A stretch of DNA of 64,000 nt from Hyphomicrobiales bacterium (GTDB lineage: Bacteria; Pseudomonadota; Alphaproteobacteria; Rhizobiales; Rhizobiaceae), in the NCBI GenBank assembly GCA_900472575.1, contig UCIV01000005.1, forward strand, positions 62,001 through 126,000, written 5' to 3'. Both the position numbers and the translations under genes were made by a program. The notes beneath the pieces are model-generated. The model had not been told where the DNA came from and did not search any database. It saw only the letters and a list, made by a program, of their open reading frames with translations. This document shows positions 34,235-42,396 of the stretch, in pieces; position 1 is the first letter of the stretch, and each line of letters starts with the position of its first letter.

Positions 34235-34624
34235 TCAAACGAACTGAGACAGGCCCGGCACCGAGGCGATAACCGTGTCGACCACTTCATCGCCGGCATG
34301 TTCGCGGGCAACTGCCATGGTTTCCTTGGCAAGTGCCGTGATTTCGCCCATGCCGAGACCCTGGGACATGAGCTGCTGGCCGAGCGCCATGACGCCGCCG
34401 CCGAAGCTTGCCATCAGGCCTCCAAGCAGGCCGCCGCCGCCAGCGCCTTCGCCGTTGAACTGGGCTACTAATTCCGGAGCGCCCGGGATTGCTTCGATCA
34501 TCTTTGCTACCGCGCCATCATCGGCCTCGCGCTGCAGGAAGCCGAGCATCATGCCGATCGCCTTTGCGGCTACATCTGGCGTGATGCCGACGCTGTCGGC
34601 GACGCGGGAAACCAGTTCGTTCAT
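34235..34624 (-). CDS. Small helical protein with glycine-rich hinge (DUF2267/DUF2780-like)
   Basis: A 129-residue protein: an N-terminal helical domain (MNELVSRVADSVGITPDVAAKAIGMM), a Gly-rich hinge (about 58-78, GEGAGGGGLLGGLM) and a C-terminal helical part ending VIASVPGLSQFV. Its pattern of short repeats and Gly hinge resembles small DUF2267/DUF2780-type proteins common in rhizobia, whose function is unknown. No signal peptide is seen. AGGAGA precedes the ATG, and a strong terminator follows. Confidence 0.65.
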   Translation of the reverse strand: MNELVSRVADSVGITPDVAAKAIGMMLGFLQREADDGAVAKMIEAIPGAPELVAQFNGEGAGGGGLLGGLMASFGGGVMALGQQLMSQGLGMGEITALAKETMAVAREHAGDEVVDTVIASVPGLSQFV

Positions 34625-34765
34625 CAGGATGTCTCCTCAAAATTCTGACGTTGACGTCAAAGTAATACACATTCAGCCACGGCAAGACCAGCCATGACGG
34701 GAGATTGGAACATTGTTATTCGCGATCTGGGGATGGCAGCGCAAGTGCTTAATCGCCGCCACCGA

Positions 34766-35782
34766 TCAATCCCGCGTTTCTCCCAGTGTATCGGCCATGC
34801 AGGCACCGCGTTCTCCCATGGGCCGCGGCGTGCCGGTGGTCGAATCGCGTGTCGTCTGGTGTTCCAGTTCGGCGTTGATCTCGGCCCCGACGATGACGAT
34901 GATGGCCGATATCCATGTCCAGACCATGAAGCCGATCAGCGCGCCCAATGTGCCGTAGGTCGCGTTGTAGTTGGCGATATTGGAGAGATAGAAGGAGACG
35001 CCGAGGGAGGCGGCGAACCAGAGGAGCGTGGAGAAGACAGCGCCCCATGTGAGCCAGCGGACCTTGGCGGGCTCGCGGCTGGGGCCGAACCGATAGAGAG
35101 CCATGATGCCAAAACCGACGAATACCATCATGATCGGCCAGCGGGCGACGCGAATGATGAGTTCGGCCCAGCGATCCAGCCAGAAATAGTTCAGCACCGC
35201 CGGCACGACGCCCATCGAAAACAGGATGACGATGGCGATCAGGAAGGCGCCAAAGGTGAAGGCGAGCGAGACGAGATTGAGGCGGACGATGCTGCGTTTT
35301 TCCTTTTCGCGATAGGCAACATTCATCGCATCGAACAGCGCCTTGATGCCGTTATTGGCGCTCCACAGGGCCAGCGCCAGACCGCCGACCAAACCTGCCG
35401 ACAGGGTGGCGCCGCGCTCTGCCGACAGCGCCCTCACCTGATTGAGAAAGATGTCGAGCGCGTCCGCTGGCATGACGGAGCCGAGCGAAGCGATACGGTC
35501 GGCGATCGCCGCGGGATCGGCCATAAGCCCATACAGAGAGACGAGCACGCTGGCGGCTGGAAAGAGAGCCAGAAGAAGATAATAGGTGACGCCGGCCGCA
35601 ATCAGCGTGACCCTGTCTTCCATCACCCCGGAGACAATCCGCCAGAAGACATCCTTCAAACCACGAGCCGGAATTTCGGCGGGCTTATCGGCGTCGCGCC
35701 CTCGTCCGTGATGCGCACCAGAAATATTGTCCTTGTCGATATGTCCGGTGCCGTTCTCCAGCAGGTTGCCGCTCGTCGTCAT
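34766..35782 (-). CDS. YihY/BrkB-family membrane protein
   Basis: A 338-residue inner-membrane protein with about six hydrophobic segments after a 50-residue polar leader. The family core is visible in LIAAGVTYYLLLALFPA, ALWSANNGIKALFDAMNVAY and NATYGTLGALIGFMVWTW. The family was once called RNase BN by error; its role is probably transport or lipid-related and is unsettled. The start at 35782 is preferred over the longer frame. It is divergent from the ATPase gene at 35899. Confidence 0.85.
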   Translation of the reverse strand: MTTSGNLLENGTGHIDKDNISGAHHGRGRDADKPAEIPARGLKDVFWRIVSGVMEDRVTLIAAGVTYYLLLALFPAASVLVSLYGLMADPAAIADRIASLGSVMPADALDIFLNQVRALSAERGATLSAGLVGGLALALWSANNGIKALFDAMNVAYREKEKRSIVRLNLVSLAFTFGAFLIAIVILFSMGVVPAVLNYFWLDRWAELIIRVARWPIMMVFVGFGIMALYRFGPSREPAKVRWLTWGAVFSTLLWFAASLGVSFYLSNIANYNATYGTLGALIGFMVWTWISAIIVIVGAEINAELEHQTTRDSTTGTPRPMGERGACMADTLGETRD

Positions 35783-35898
35783 ATGGCCCTCGCCTTCGCG
35801 TGATCTGATCGCTCGGGGCCTCGGGAAATCGTTGCCGCCCGCCAAAGCCCGCCGTATAAGCATTTGAGAACAAACGCCGCGAGGGAGCGCAGAGTTGC

Positions 35899-37479
35899 AT
35901 GACGGACGAGACGGGTAAGCTCTTCATCGGCGGCAGCCGCAAGCCGGACGACACGCTGAACAAGGCGGAATATCTGGACCTGAAATTCGGCAACCGCCAC
36001 GGTCTGGTGACCGGGGCCACCGGCACCGGCAAGACGGTGACGCTGCAGGTTCTGGCGGAAGGTTTTTCCAAGGCAGGCGTTCCGGTTTTCGCAGCGGACA
36101 TCAAGGGTGACCTTTCCGGTGTCGCCGCCAAGGGAGAATCCAAGGATTTCCTGCTGAAGCGCGCCGAACAGATCGGTTTTCAGGATTATGACTTCGAACA
36201 GTTTCCGGTGATCTTCTGGGACATCTATGGCGAAAAAGGCCATCGGGTGCGCACCACGATCGCCGAAATGGGACCGCTCTTGCTCGCCCGGCTGATGAAC
36301 GCGTCCGAGCCGCAGGAAGGTGTGCTCAACATCGCCTTCAAGCTGGCCGACAAGGCCGGCCTGCCGCTTCTGGACCTCAAAGACCTCACCTCGCTTCTCA
36401 ACTACATGGCGGAGAATGCGACCGAGCTTTCCAAGGAATTCGGCCTGATCTCCAAGGCTTCGGTCGGCTCCATCCAGCGGGCGCTTCTGGTGCTGGAACA
36501 GCAGGGTGCGGAACATTTCTTCGGTGAACCAGCCCTGAAGATCACCGACATCATGCGGGTGAACCCGAATAGCGGTTACGGCCAGATCTCCATTCTGGCC
36601 GCCGACAAGCTGATGATGAACCCGCGGCTTTACGCGACCTTCCTTCTGTGGCTGCTTTCCGAACTGTTCGAGGAACTGCCGGAAGTGGGCGATCCGGACA
36701 AGCCGAAGCTCGTCTTCTTCTTCGACGAGGCGCATCTTCTGTTCGATGAGGCGCCAAAGATCCTGATCGACCGGGTGGAGCAGGTGGTACGCCTTATCCG
36801 CTCCAAGGGCGTCGGCGTCTATTTCGTCACGCAGAACCCGCTCGATGTACCGGAAACGGTGCTGGCACAGCTCGGCAACCGGGTGCAGCACGCGCTGCGC
36901 GCCTATACGCCGCGCGAGCAGAAAGCGGTGAAGACGGCGGCCGATACGTTCCGCCCCAACCCGAATTTCGACTGCGCAACCGCAATCACCCAGCTTGGCA
37001 CCGGCGAGGCGCTGGTCTCGACGCTGGAAGCAAAGGGCGCACCTTCGATGGTGGAACGCACGCTGATCCGCCCGCCGTCGGGCCGTATCGGGCCGCTCAC
37101 CGATGCCGAGCGTCAGGGGATCATGGACCGCAGCCCGGTTCTTGGGCTTTATGACGAGGATATCGATCGCGAAAGCGCCTTCGAAATCCTTGCCTCTCGC
37201 GCCAAGCAAGCCGCCGATGCGGCTGCCGCCAGAAACGCACAGGACGAACTCGACCCCGCGCCGCCTGCCGGTTCCGGCGAGACGACCGGCTGGACTTTGC
37301 CGGGCTTCGGCGGCGGTGACGACGATCAGGACCAGCAGCGTGGGCGCAAGACCGTCGGCCGCTCGGGCTACCAGCGCGAGACGATCGTGGAAGCGGCGAT
37401 GAAGAGCGTGACGCGCACGGTTGCCACGCAACTCGGCCGGGCTATCGTGCGCGGGATTTTGGGGAGCTTGAAGCGGTAG
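35899..37479 (+). CDS. HerA/YjgR-type P-loop ATPase (DUF853)
   Basis: A 526-residue ATPase of the HerA-FtsK superfamily. Walker A GATGTGKT is at 39-46 and Walker B LVFFFDEAH at 271-279; the Arg-containing block FVTQNPLDVPETVLAQLGNR follows. The C-terminus is Asp/Gly-rich then basic. YjgR-type proteins are widespread and poorly understood; they lack the NurA nuclease that accompanies true HerA, and none is seen here. GGAG lies upstream. Single gene. Confidence 0.85.
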   Translation: MTDETGKLFIGGSRKPDDTLNKAEYLDLKFGNRHGLVTGATGTGKTVTLQVLAEGFSKAGVPVFAADIKGDLSGVAAKGESKDFLLKRAEQIGFQDYDFEQFPVIFWDIYGEKGHRVRTTIAEMGPLLLARLMNASEPQEGVLNIAFKLADKAGLPLLDLKDLTSLLNYMAENATELSKEFGLISKASVGSIQRALLVLEQQGAEHFFGEPALKITDIMRVNPNSGYGQISILAADKLMMNPRLYATFLLWLLSELFEELPEVGDPDKPKLVFFFDEAHLLFDEAPKILIDRVEQVVRLIRSKGVGVYFVTQNPLDVPETVLAQLGNRVQHALRAYTPREQKAVKTAADTFRPNPNFDCATAITQLGTGEALVSTLEAKGAPSMVERTLIRPPSGRIGPLTDAERQGIMDRSPVLGLYDEDIDRESAFEILASRAKQAADAAAARNAQDELDPAPPAGSGETTGWTLPGFGGGDDDQDQQRGRKTVGRSGYQRETIVEAAMKSVTRTVATQLGRAIVRGILGSLKR

Positions 37480-37527
37480 GAATGGAGGCGCTCATTACAA
37501 CGTCAGACGTTATGGCGCGGGACAATT

Positions 37528-37653
37528 CCCCCTCTGGCCTGCCGACAATTTCCCCCACAAGGGGGGAGAAAATCCGCGGCAAACTTCTGCCCTGATTTGG
37601 CTTCAACGTCTCGGCCGGGTTAGGCCCTCCCCCTTGTGGGGAGGGTTGGGAGA
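37528..37653. repeat. Rhizobial intergenic repeat pair
   Basis: Left unit 37528-37569 (CCCCCTCTGGCCTGCCGACA followed by a C5-ACAA-G6 core) and right unit 37625-37653 (CCCTCCCCCTTGTGGGGAGG core) are inverted relatives. The left unit matches the arms of the repeat at 56329-56524. Such C-rich/G-rich units are common between genes in Rhizobium and Agrobacterium. They can form strong hairpins at the end of mRNAs. Confidence 0.8.
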
Positions 37654-37666
37654 GGTCTTTAATTAT

Positions 37667-38479
37667 CTAACTTCCCGGTGCCACCAGGCAGAAGAACGCA
37701 CCCTGCGGGTCCGTCGCCTGGACGATCCAGCTGCCGCCGGGCACGTCCTGCGGGCCAAACACCACCGCGCCGCCATTTGCCTTGATCCGGTCGATCGCTG
37801 CGTCGATCGCCTCGACATTGAAATAATAACTCCAGCAGGCCATCGGCACGGTTTCGGGCCTCGTCATCATGCCACCGATAGCTTTGCCTCCATGGGCGAA
37901 GATGCGGTACGGCCCCATCGCGCCCATGTCGAAATCATGGTCCTTGGTCCAGCCGAAAACCTTGGCGTAGAAGTCGAAAGCCTCGTTTACCTCACCGGCG
38001 TAAAGCTCGCGCCAGCCGACATTGCCCGGGTCTTCCGGTCCCAGTTCGCGTGGCGGATTTTCCGGTGGGATCGGCGTCATGATGCAAAGCACTGCGCCAT
38101 GCGGATCGGCGACAACGGCAAACCGGCCGATGCCTGGAATATCGTCCGGCTCGCGCTGAACCCGGCCACCGAGTGAAACATATTCCTTCGCCGTCTCATC
38201 CACGTCATCGACCGCGACGTAACCCGTCCAGTTCGGCGGCAGCTTGCCTTCCAGTTCGGGCGGGAAATTCATCATGCCGCCGATGCCGGGGCAGTTTTCT
38301 CCCTCGCCCATTTCGAACAGATAATAGGACGGCAAATCCGGCATCTGTATGGAATTAACCTTCCAGCCGACAACGGCGGAATAGAAATCGCCGGCGGCCC
38401 TAGTGTCGGAGGTCATCAGCTCGCACCAGATGAATTTTCCATGAGTGGCGGAACGCGTGTTGGAAGAAGTCTGCAGCAT
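37667..38479 (-). CDS. Tandem VOC-fold (glyoxalase/bleomycin-resistance) protein
   Basis: A 270-residue cytosolic protein with two vicinal-oxygen-chelate domains (about 12-130 and 145-268), each with the FYSAVVGW / FYAKVFGW signature and a D(P)HG / DPQG turn. It is the last gene of a three-gene set with DUF1579 (38518) and DUF899 (39040), 38 and 36 bases apart, divergent from a MarR regulator. The metal-binding residues are not fully clear, so enzymatic or binding roles are both possible. Confidence 0.8.
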   Translation of the reverse strand: MLQTSSNTRSATHGKFIWCELMTSDTRAAGDFYSAVVGWKVNSIQMPDLPSYYLFEMGEGENCPGIGGMMNFPPELEGKLPPNWTGYVAVDDVDETAKEYVSLGGRVQREPDDIPGIGRFAVVADPHGAVLCIMTPIPPENPPRELGPEDPGNVGWRELYAGEVNEAFDFYAKVFGWTKDHDFDMGAMGPYRIFAHGGKAIGGMMTRPETVPMACWSYYFNVEAIDAAIDRIKANGGAVVFGPQDVPGGSWIVQATDPQGAFFCLVAPGS

Positions 38480-38517
38480 GGCACTATCCTCGTGATCGGT
38501 TAGGGAAAGGAAGGCTC

Positions 38518-39003
38518 TCAGCCTTTGCGGCGATAATGCGCTTCCATGAACTGTTTCCAGCTGCCATCCGGTTGCCTGGCGCTGGAGGTGAAAGTGCGGT
38601 GGTCATCGGACAGGAAGGTGACCTGCTCGCGGTAATCGGCCATGCCCTCACCGCTCATCGTTGGCCCTGTCGTATAGAGACTGAGCGTCTTGCCATCCGG
38701 CTCGACCTCGCCTTCGTAGACCCAGAGATAATCCATCATCGAACCAAACCAGGTGCCTACATATTTGCCCTTGGCGGCGTCATGTCCGAGCGTGAGCATG
38801 GTGGTTGCGGGTTCTCCTCCTTCGCCGCCGTCTCCTTTCGGCATCATGCCGGTGCCTTCGGCGATAATCCAGATTCCCTGAAGCGAACGGACGTTTTCGA
38901 CCCATGGCATTTCGCCGCTCATATCCGAGGTGACATCCCAGGTGCCGACCATCTTCTCCAGAAACCCGTGCTCGGGGCGCGGTTTTGCCATGACCATCGT
39001 CAT
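38518..39003 (-). CDS. DUF1579-family protein
   Basis: A 161-residue protein built as a small lipocalin-like beta barrel. The signature blocks are KMVGTWDVTSDMS, LQGIWIIAEGTG, GKYVGTWFGSMMD and the C-terminal RTFTSSARQPDGSW. The function of the family is unknown. It sits between the VOC and DUF899 genes in the MarR-faced operon. Confidence 0.85.
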   Translation of the reverse strand: MTMVMAKPRPEHGFLEKMVGTWDVTSDMSGEMPWVENVRSLQGIWIIAEGTGMMPKGDGGEGGEPATTMLTLGHDAAKGKYVGTWFGSMMDYLWVYEGEVEPDGKTLSLYTTGPTMSGEGMADYREQVTFLSDDHRTFTSSARQPDGSWKQFMEAHYRRKG

Positions 39004-39039
39004 TGTCTTTTCCTCCCTGAATATGAAATCTGCACCGCC

Positions 39040-39804
39040 TCAATGGCAGCAGGATGAATCCTTCTCCTTCGGCGCCGTTTCATATTCATCGTGGCGCTTC
39101 AGGAAACTCATGGTCGAGGTTTCGTTACGACCGAGCGGCGCACGGTCGAGCAACATCAGCGTGCCGCAGACCTCTTCGCCGCCGCGGGCGTAGGTCGAAT
39201 AAGTGTGAAAAATCTCGCCCGCCTCGTTGCGGTAGAAGGAGGACATACCGTGTTCCTCGTCGGCGATCTCGCTCGTCGGCACCTTGCGATAATTGTATTC
39301 GACGGCACCGGATGCCCGCTCCTCATCCGAGAAGGAGACGTTGTAATCGTAGTTGAAATCATCACCAAAGGACGAGACCCAGGGGAAATTCCAGCCCATG
39401 CGCTTGCGATAGGCCTCGATCTTTGCGAGCGGTGCGCGAGAGACCGCCACCCAAGTGACGTCGTGATTGTTGAGATGCGGCAATGCGCCTTCGACATGAT
39501 CGCAGAAGAAGGAGCAGCCGATACAGCCCTCGTCCCAATCCGGGCCGAGCATGAAATGATAGACAAGCAACTGGCTGCGGCCATCGAAAAGCTCGGCAAA
39601 TGTCTTTCGGCCGGCAAGCGTCTCGAAGGCATAGTCCTTGTCGACCTTAACCCACGGGAGCGCCTGGCGCACCGCCCGCACTCTGTCGCGCAGGTGGGTT
39701 TCTTCCTTCTCAAGCACCAGAAGTTTAAGGCGCGCATTGCGCCATTCATCCTTGTCGACGACCGGATTGTCGGGGTTATTCTTTGCGGATGCGGTGATAT
39801 CCAT
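39040..39804 (-). CDS. DUF899-family thioredoxin-like protein
   Basis: A 254-residue protein of the DUF899 family, a thioredoxin-fold group. The DEGCIGCSFFCDHVEG block (about 92-107) carries three Cys, and FHTYSTYARGGEE is the second family motif. The C-terminus ends in SSCCH, an unusual Cys-Cys-His tail that could bind metal. AGGAGG precedes the ATG. It is the first gene of the operon with DUF1579 and VOC genes and faces the MarR gene across a palindrome. Confidence 0.85.
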   Translation of the reverse strand: MDITASAKNNPDNPVVDKDEWRNARLKLLVLEKEETHLRDRVRAVRQALPWVKVDKDYAFETLAGRKTFAELFDGRSQLLVYHFMLGPDWDEGCIGCSFFCDHVEGALPHLNNHDVTWVAVSRAPLAKIEAYRKRMGWNFPWVSSFGDDFNYDYNVSFSDEERASGAVEYNYRKVPTSEIADEEHGMSSFYRNEAGEIFHTYSTYARGGEEVCGTLMLLDRAPLGRNETSTMSFLKRHDEYETAPKEKDSSCCH

Positions 39805-39835
39805 GCCCGGAACCTCCTCTTCCTTGACAGATTAC

Positions 39836-39847
39836 GTTGATATCAAC
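39836..39847. promoter_or_regulatory. MarR-type operator palindrome
   Basis: GTTGATATCAAC is a perfect 12-bp palindrome in the 54-bp gap between the DUF899 operon and marR. A TTGACA lies at 39824-39829. The position would let the MarR protein repress both directions. Confidence 0.7.
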
Positions 39848-39858
39848 ATGATTATTCC

Positions 39859-40317
39859 ATGCTGTCAAATTCTGAATCAATTCCATTCTCCACGACCCTG
39901 CATGTACGGGACACCTGCCTGTGCCTGCATGTGCAGCGGGCGGCACGGGCGCTTGCCCGGCGTTTCGATGTGGCGATGAAACCTATCGGGCTGAATAACG
40001 GGCAGTTTTCGCTGATGATGTCACTCAACCGACCGGTGCCGGCGACGATGAAATCCGTCTGCGATCTACTCGCCATGGACCGCACGACTTTGACGGCGGC
40101 GCTCAAGGTTCTGGAACGGCGCGGGCTGGTCAGAACCGAGACCGACCCGAAAGATCGCCGCGGGCGACTTTTGACGCTGACCGAAGCGGGGATGGCGATG
40201 CTTTCTGCAGCCTTGCCGATCTGGACACGGGTTCACGCGGAAATCGATGCTGAACTGGGTGCTGGCGGATCGGATGGGGTGCGGCAATTGCTGGCAGGAT
40301 TGAAACAAGCCTCCTAG
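39859..40317 (+). CDS. MarR-family regulator
   Basis: A 152-residue winged-helix repressor. The DNA-binding part is visible in SVCDLLAMDRTTLTAALKVLERRGLV and the beta-wing TDPKDRRGRLLTLTEAG. Two Cys near the N-terminus (TCLCLH, about 19-21) could sense oxidants. No clear ribosome binding site precedes the ATG; a near-leaderless transcript is possible. It is divergent from the DUF899-DUF1579-VOC operon, its likely target. Confidence 0.85.
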   Translation: MLSNSESIPFSTTLHVRDTCLCLHVQRAARALARRFDVAMKPIGLNNGQFSLMMSLNRPVPATMKSVCDLLAMDRTTLTAALKVLERRGLVRTETDPKDRRGRLLTLTEAGMAMLSAALPIWTRVHAEIDAELGAGGSDGVRQLLAGLKQAS

Positions 40318-40388
40318 ACACGTTTCGCGTTCAGAGTGCCGTCAGAAAACGGTTCTAAGTCTCCGGCGGGATAAACCTGAGGAGATCC

Positions 40389-40817
40389 ATGATGCGCAGA
40401 CATTTCCTGGCACTAGGCACAATCGCATTTATGTCGCTGGCACCACAGGCCTTCGCGGCCACGGCTATCAATGTCATCGAAGACGGCGAAGGCGGTGGCC
40501 CCATGAGCCTCAAGATGGACCAGTCCATCATCAAGGCCGGTGAAGTCGTCTTTTCGGTGCACAATGCGGCGATGACCGAGGAACACGAAATGGTGCTGGT
40601 GAAGCTGAAGTCTGCCGACCAGAAGATCACCGTCATCAAGGGCAAGCATCGCATTGATGAAAAGCAGCTTAAAAGTCTTGGCGAGGTCGCGGATCTCAAA
40701 CCAGGCGCGAACGGTTCGTTGAAAGCCAGACTTTCACCCGGTCATTACATGCTCTTCTGCAACATCATGGGCCACTATGAAGCGGGCATGCATGGGACCC
40801 TGACCGTCACCAAATAA
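40389..40817 (+). CDS. Periplasmic cupredoxin
   Basis: A 142-residue blue-copper-type protein. The signal peptide is 1-23 (cut near AFA-ATA). Copper ligands are His66, Cys124, His129 and Met134 (CNIMGHYEAGMHG), a complete type-1 site. It would carry electrons or copper in the periplasm. GGAG precedes two adjacent ATG codons (40389 and 40392), the second with better spacing. It lies 46 bases upstream of a cytochrome b561 gene on the same strand, so a quinol to b561 to cupredoxin electron path is plausible. Confidence 0.85.
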   Translation: MMRRHFLALGTIAFMSLAPQAFAATAINVIEDGEGGGPMSLKMDQSIIKAGEVVFSVHNAAMTEEHEMVLVKLKSADQKITVIKGKHRIDEKQLKSLGEVADLKPGANGSLKARLSPGHYMLFCNIMGHYEAGMHGTLTVTK

Positions 40818-40863
40818 ATCAGTCGCCGAACGACCAGTTCTTCCAAATCGAGAGCGAATTCAG

Positions 40864-41358
40864 ATGACATCGCCGATTACCTATTCTCTGCCGCAGCGTA
40901 TTCTCCACTGGCTGACTGCTATACTCGTGTTGTTCAACCTGCTTTTGCCGGACGGCATGAATGCGTGGCAACACGCCATGCGGCGGACCGGAGCCGCCAC
41001 CGTGGATCAGATTGCCTCGGCCAATATCCATGCCTATGCCGGCCTTGCGGTATTGCTCATGGTGTTGCTTCGGCTTTTATTGCGCAATATTCAGGGCGTT
41101 CCGGCTGCGCCCGTGAGTGAGCCTGCGATATTCAGGCTTGGGGCAAAAATCGCGCATGTTCTGCTTTACGTATTGCTGCTTATGATGCCCTTGACGGGTA
41201 TCGGCGCCTATTATCTGGGCTGGGGCAGTGCCGGAGACCTCCACGCGGATATTCTCAAAGTCATTCTCTGGCTGATACTGGCAATGCATGTCGGTGGCGC
41301 ACTGGCGCATCATTTCTATTGGAAAACCAATGTGCTGCGGCGCATGACGATAGGCTGA
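40864..41358 (+). CDS. Cytochrome b561-family protein
   Basis: A 164-residue four-helix inner-membrane cytochrome b. His15 (ILHWLTAI), His37 (QHAMRR), His56 (NIHAYAG) and further His residues in later helices are candidate haem ligands. It follows the cupredoxin gene and is probably cotranscribed with it. It is distinct from the b561 gene at 9880, which has no such partner. Confidence 0.85.
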   Translation: MTSPITYSLPQRILHWLTAILVLFNLLLPDGMNAWQHAMRRTGAATVDQIASANIHAYAGLAVLLMVLLRLLLRNIQGVPAAPVSEPAIFRLGAKIAHVLLYVLLLMMPLTGIGAYYLGWGSAGDLHADILKVILWLILAMHVGGALAHHFYWKTNVLRRMTIG

Positions 41359-41386
41359 TGGATCTGGCAAATACAGAGCAACCAAA

Positions 41387-41411
41387 CGCCCGGCTCATCA
41401 CCGGGCGCTTT
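41387..41411. terminator. Terminator after the cupredoxin-b561 pair
   Basis: CGCCCGG, loop CTCATCA, CCGGGCG, then CTTTT. It sits between convergent genes and may serve both. Confidence 0.8.
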
Positions 41412-41432
41412 TGATATTGGTAGCGCGGCCGC

Positions 41433-42275
41433 TCAGGCGGCTTCAGTCTTGTCGAAATCCGTCGACACAGAGATCGCCCTTACCCGCTCCAGCAGCGCAG
41501 TATCGGAGGCGATCTTGGCTTCGATGGCCGCGACCGTGTCGCTGCCGAGCGGTAGGCGGACCGGCGGGTTTTCCATATCGACGAAATCGATCAGCACGTC
41601 GGCGAGTTTCTGCGGATTGCCGGGCTGGTTGCGGCTGATGTGTTTTGCCTTTTCGCGCACCACGCCGGCAGTTTGCGCATAATCGGCGATTTCGATTGGG
41701 CTTACGCTCAGCGAATTGCCTTCGAGGAAATCCGTGCGGAAATAGCCGGGTTCGATGGCGGTGGCGAAGATGCCGAGGGGAGCAAGTTCGTCGGCCAGGG
41801 TTTCCGTCAGGCCTTCGACGGCGAATTTGGCCGAGCAGTAGACGCCGAAGCCGGCTGCACTGCGATACCCGCCGATCGACGAGAAATTGAGGATATGGCC
41901 GGAGCGCTGGCGGCGCATATGCGGCAGCACGGCGCGGGTAACGGACAGAAGCCCGAAGACATTGGTGCGGTAGATCGCCTCGACCTCCTCAGCACTCGCT
42001 TCCTCGATGGCGCCAAGCAGGCCGAAACCGGCATTGTTGACCAGAACATCGATGCGGCCGAAGCGGGCAATCGCGGCCTTGGCGGCATCATGGGCCTGGC
42101 TCTCGTCGTTGACATCGAGTGCGACGGCTAGAAGGTTCGGATGATCGCCGAAACGTTCCGTCACCGATTTCGGATTGCGGGCGGTGGCGACGACGTTATC
42201 GCCCTTTGCCAAAGCCTTTTCGGTGATCAGGGCGCCAAAACCGCGGGATGCACCAGTGATGAACCATGTACGCAT
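41433..42275 (-). CDS. Short-chain dehydrogenase/reductase
   Basis: A 280-residue NAD(P)-dependent oxidoreductase. The cofactor motif TGASRGFG is at 8-15, NNAGFG follows, and the active-site YCSAK gives Tyr and Lys. AGGAG lies upstream of the ATG at 42275; the reading frame continues well upstream but only as an opposite-strand shadow of the LysR gene. It is divergent from the LysR gene at 42397, which probably controls it. The substrate is unknown. Confidence 0.88.
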   Translation of the reverse strand: MRTWFITGASRGFGALITEKALAKGDNVVATARNPKSVTERFGDHPNLLAVALDVNDESQAHDAAKAAIARFGRIDVLVNNAGFGLLGAIEEASAEEVEAIYRTNVFGLLSVTRAVLPHMRRQRSGHILNFSSIGGYRSAAGFGVYCSAKFAVEGLTETLADELAPLGIFATAIEPGYFRTDFLEGNSLSVSPIEIADYAQTAGVVREKAKHISRNQPGNPQKLADVLIDFVDMENPPVRLPLGSDTVAAIEAKIASDTALLERVRAISVSTDFDKTEAA

Positions 42276-42396
42276 TTTGAAATCTCCTGTTGGTTGATGC
42301 CTTTCCGTTGATCGGCGGCTGAGGAGATTTTTACGCCAGCATGGCTGGTGAGATAATCGACTGGATTCTCTTCGAGTTGATGAGTAGAATTCAGTA

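Noticed and set aside
35779..37431. 550-codon open frame on the minus strand
   Set aside because: It is the opposite-strand shadow of the HerA/YjgR-type ATPase gene, which has clear Walker motifs on the plus strand.
37528..37653. CRISPR-like repeat
   Set aside because: There are only two diverged inverted units, no regular spacers and no cas genes; it matches rhizobial intergenic repeats.
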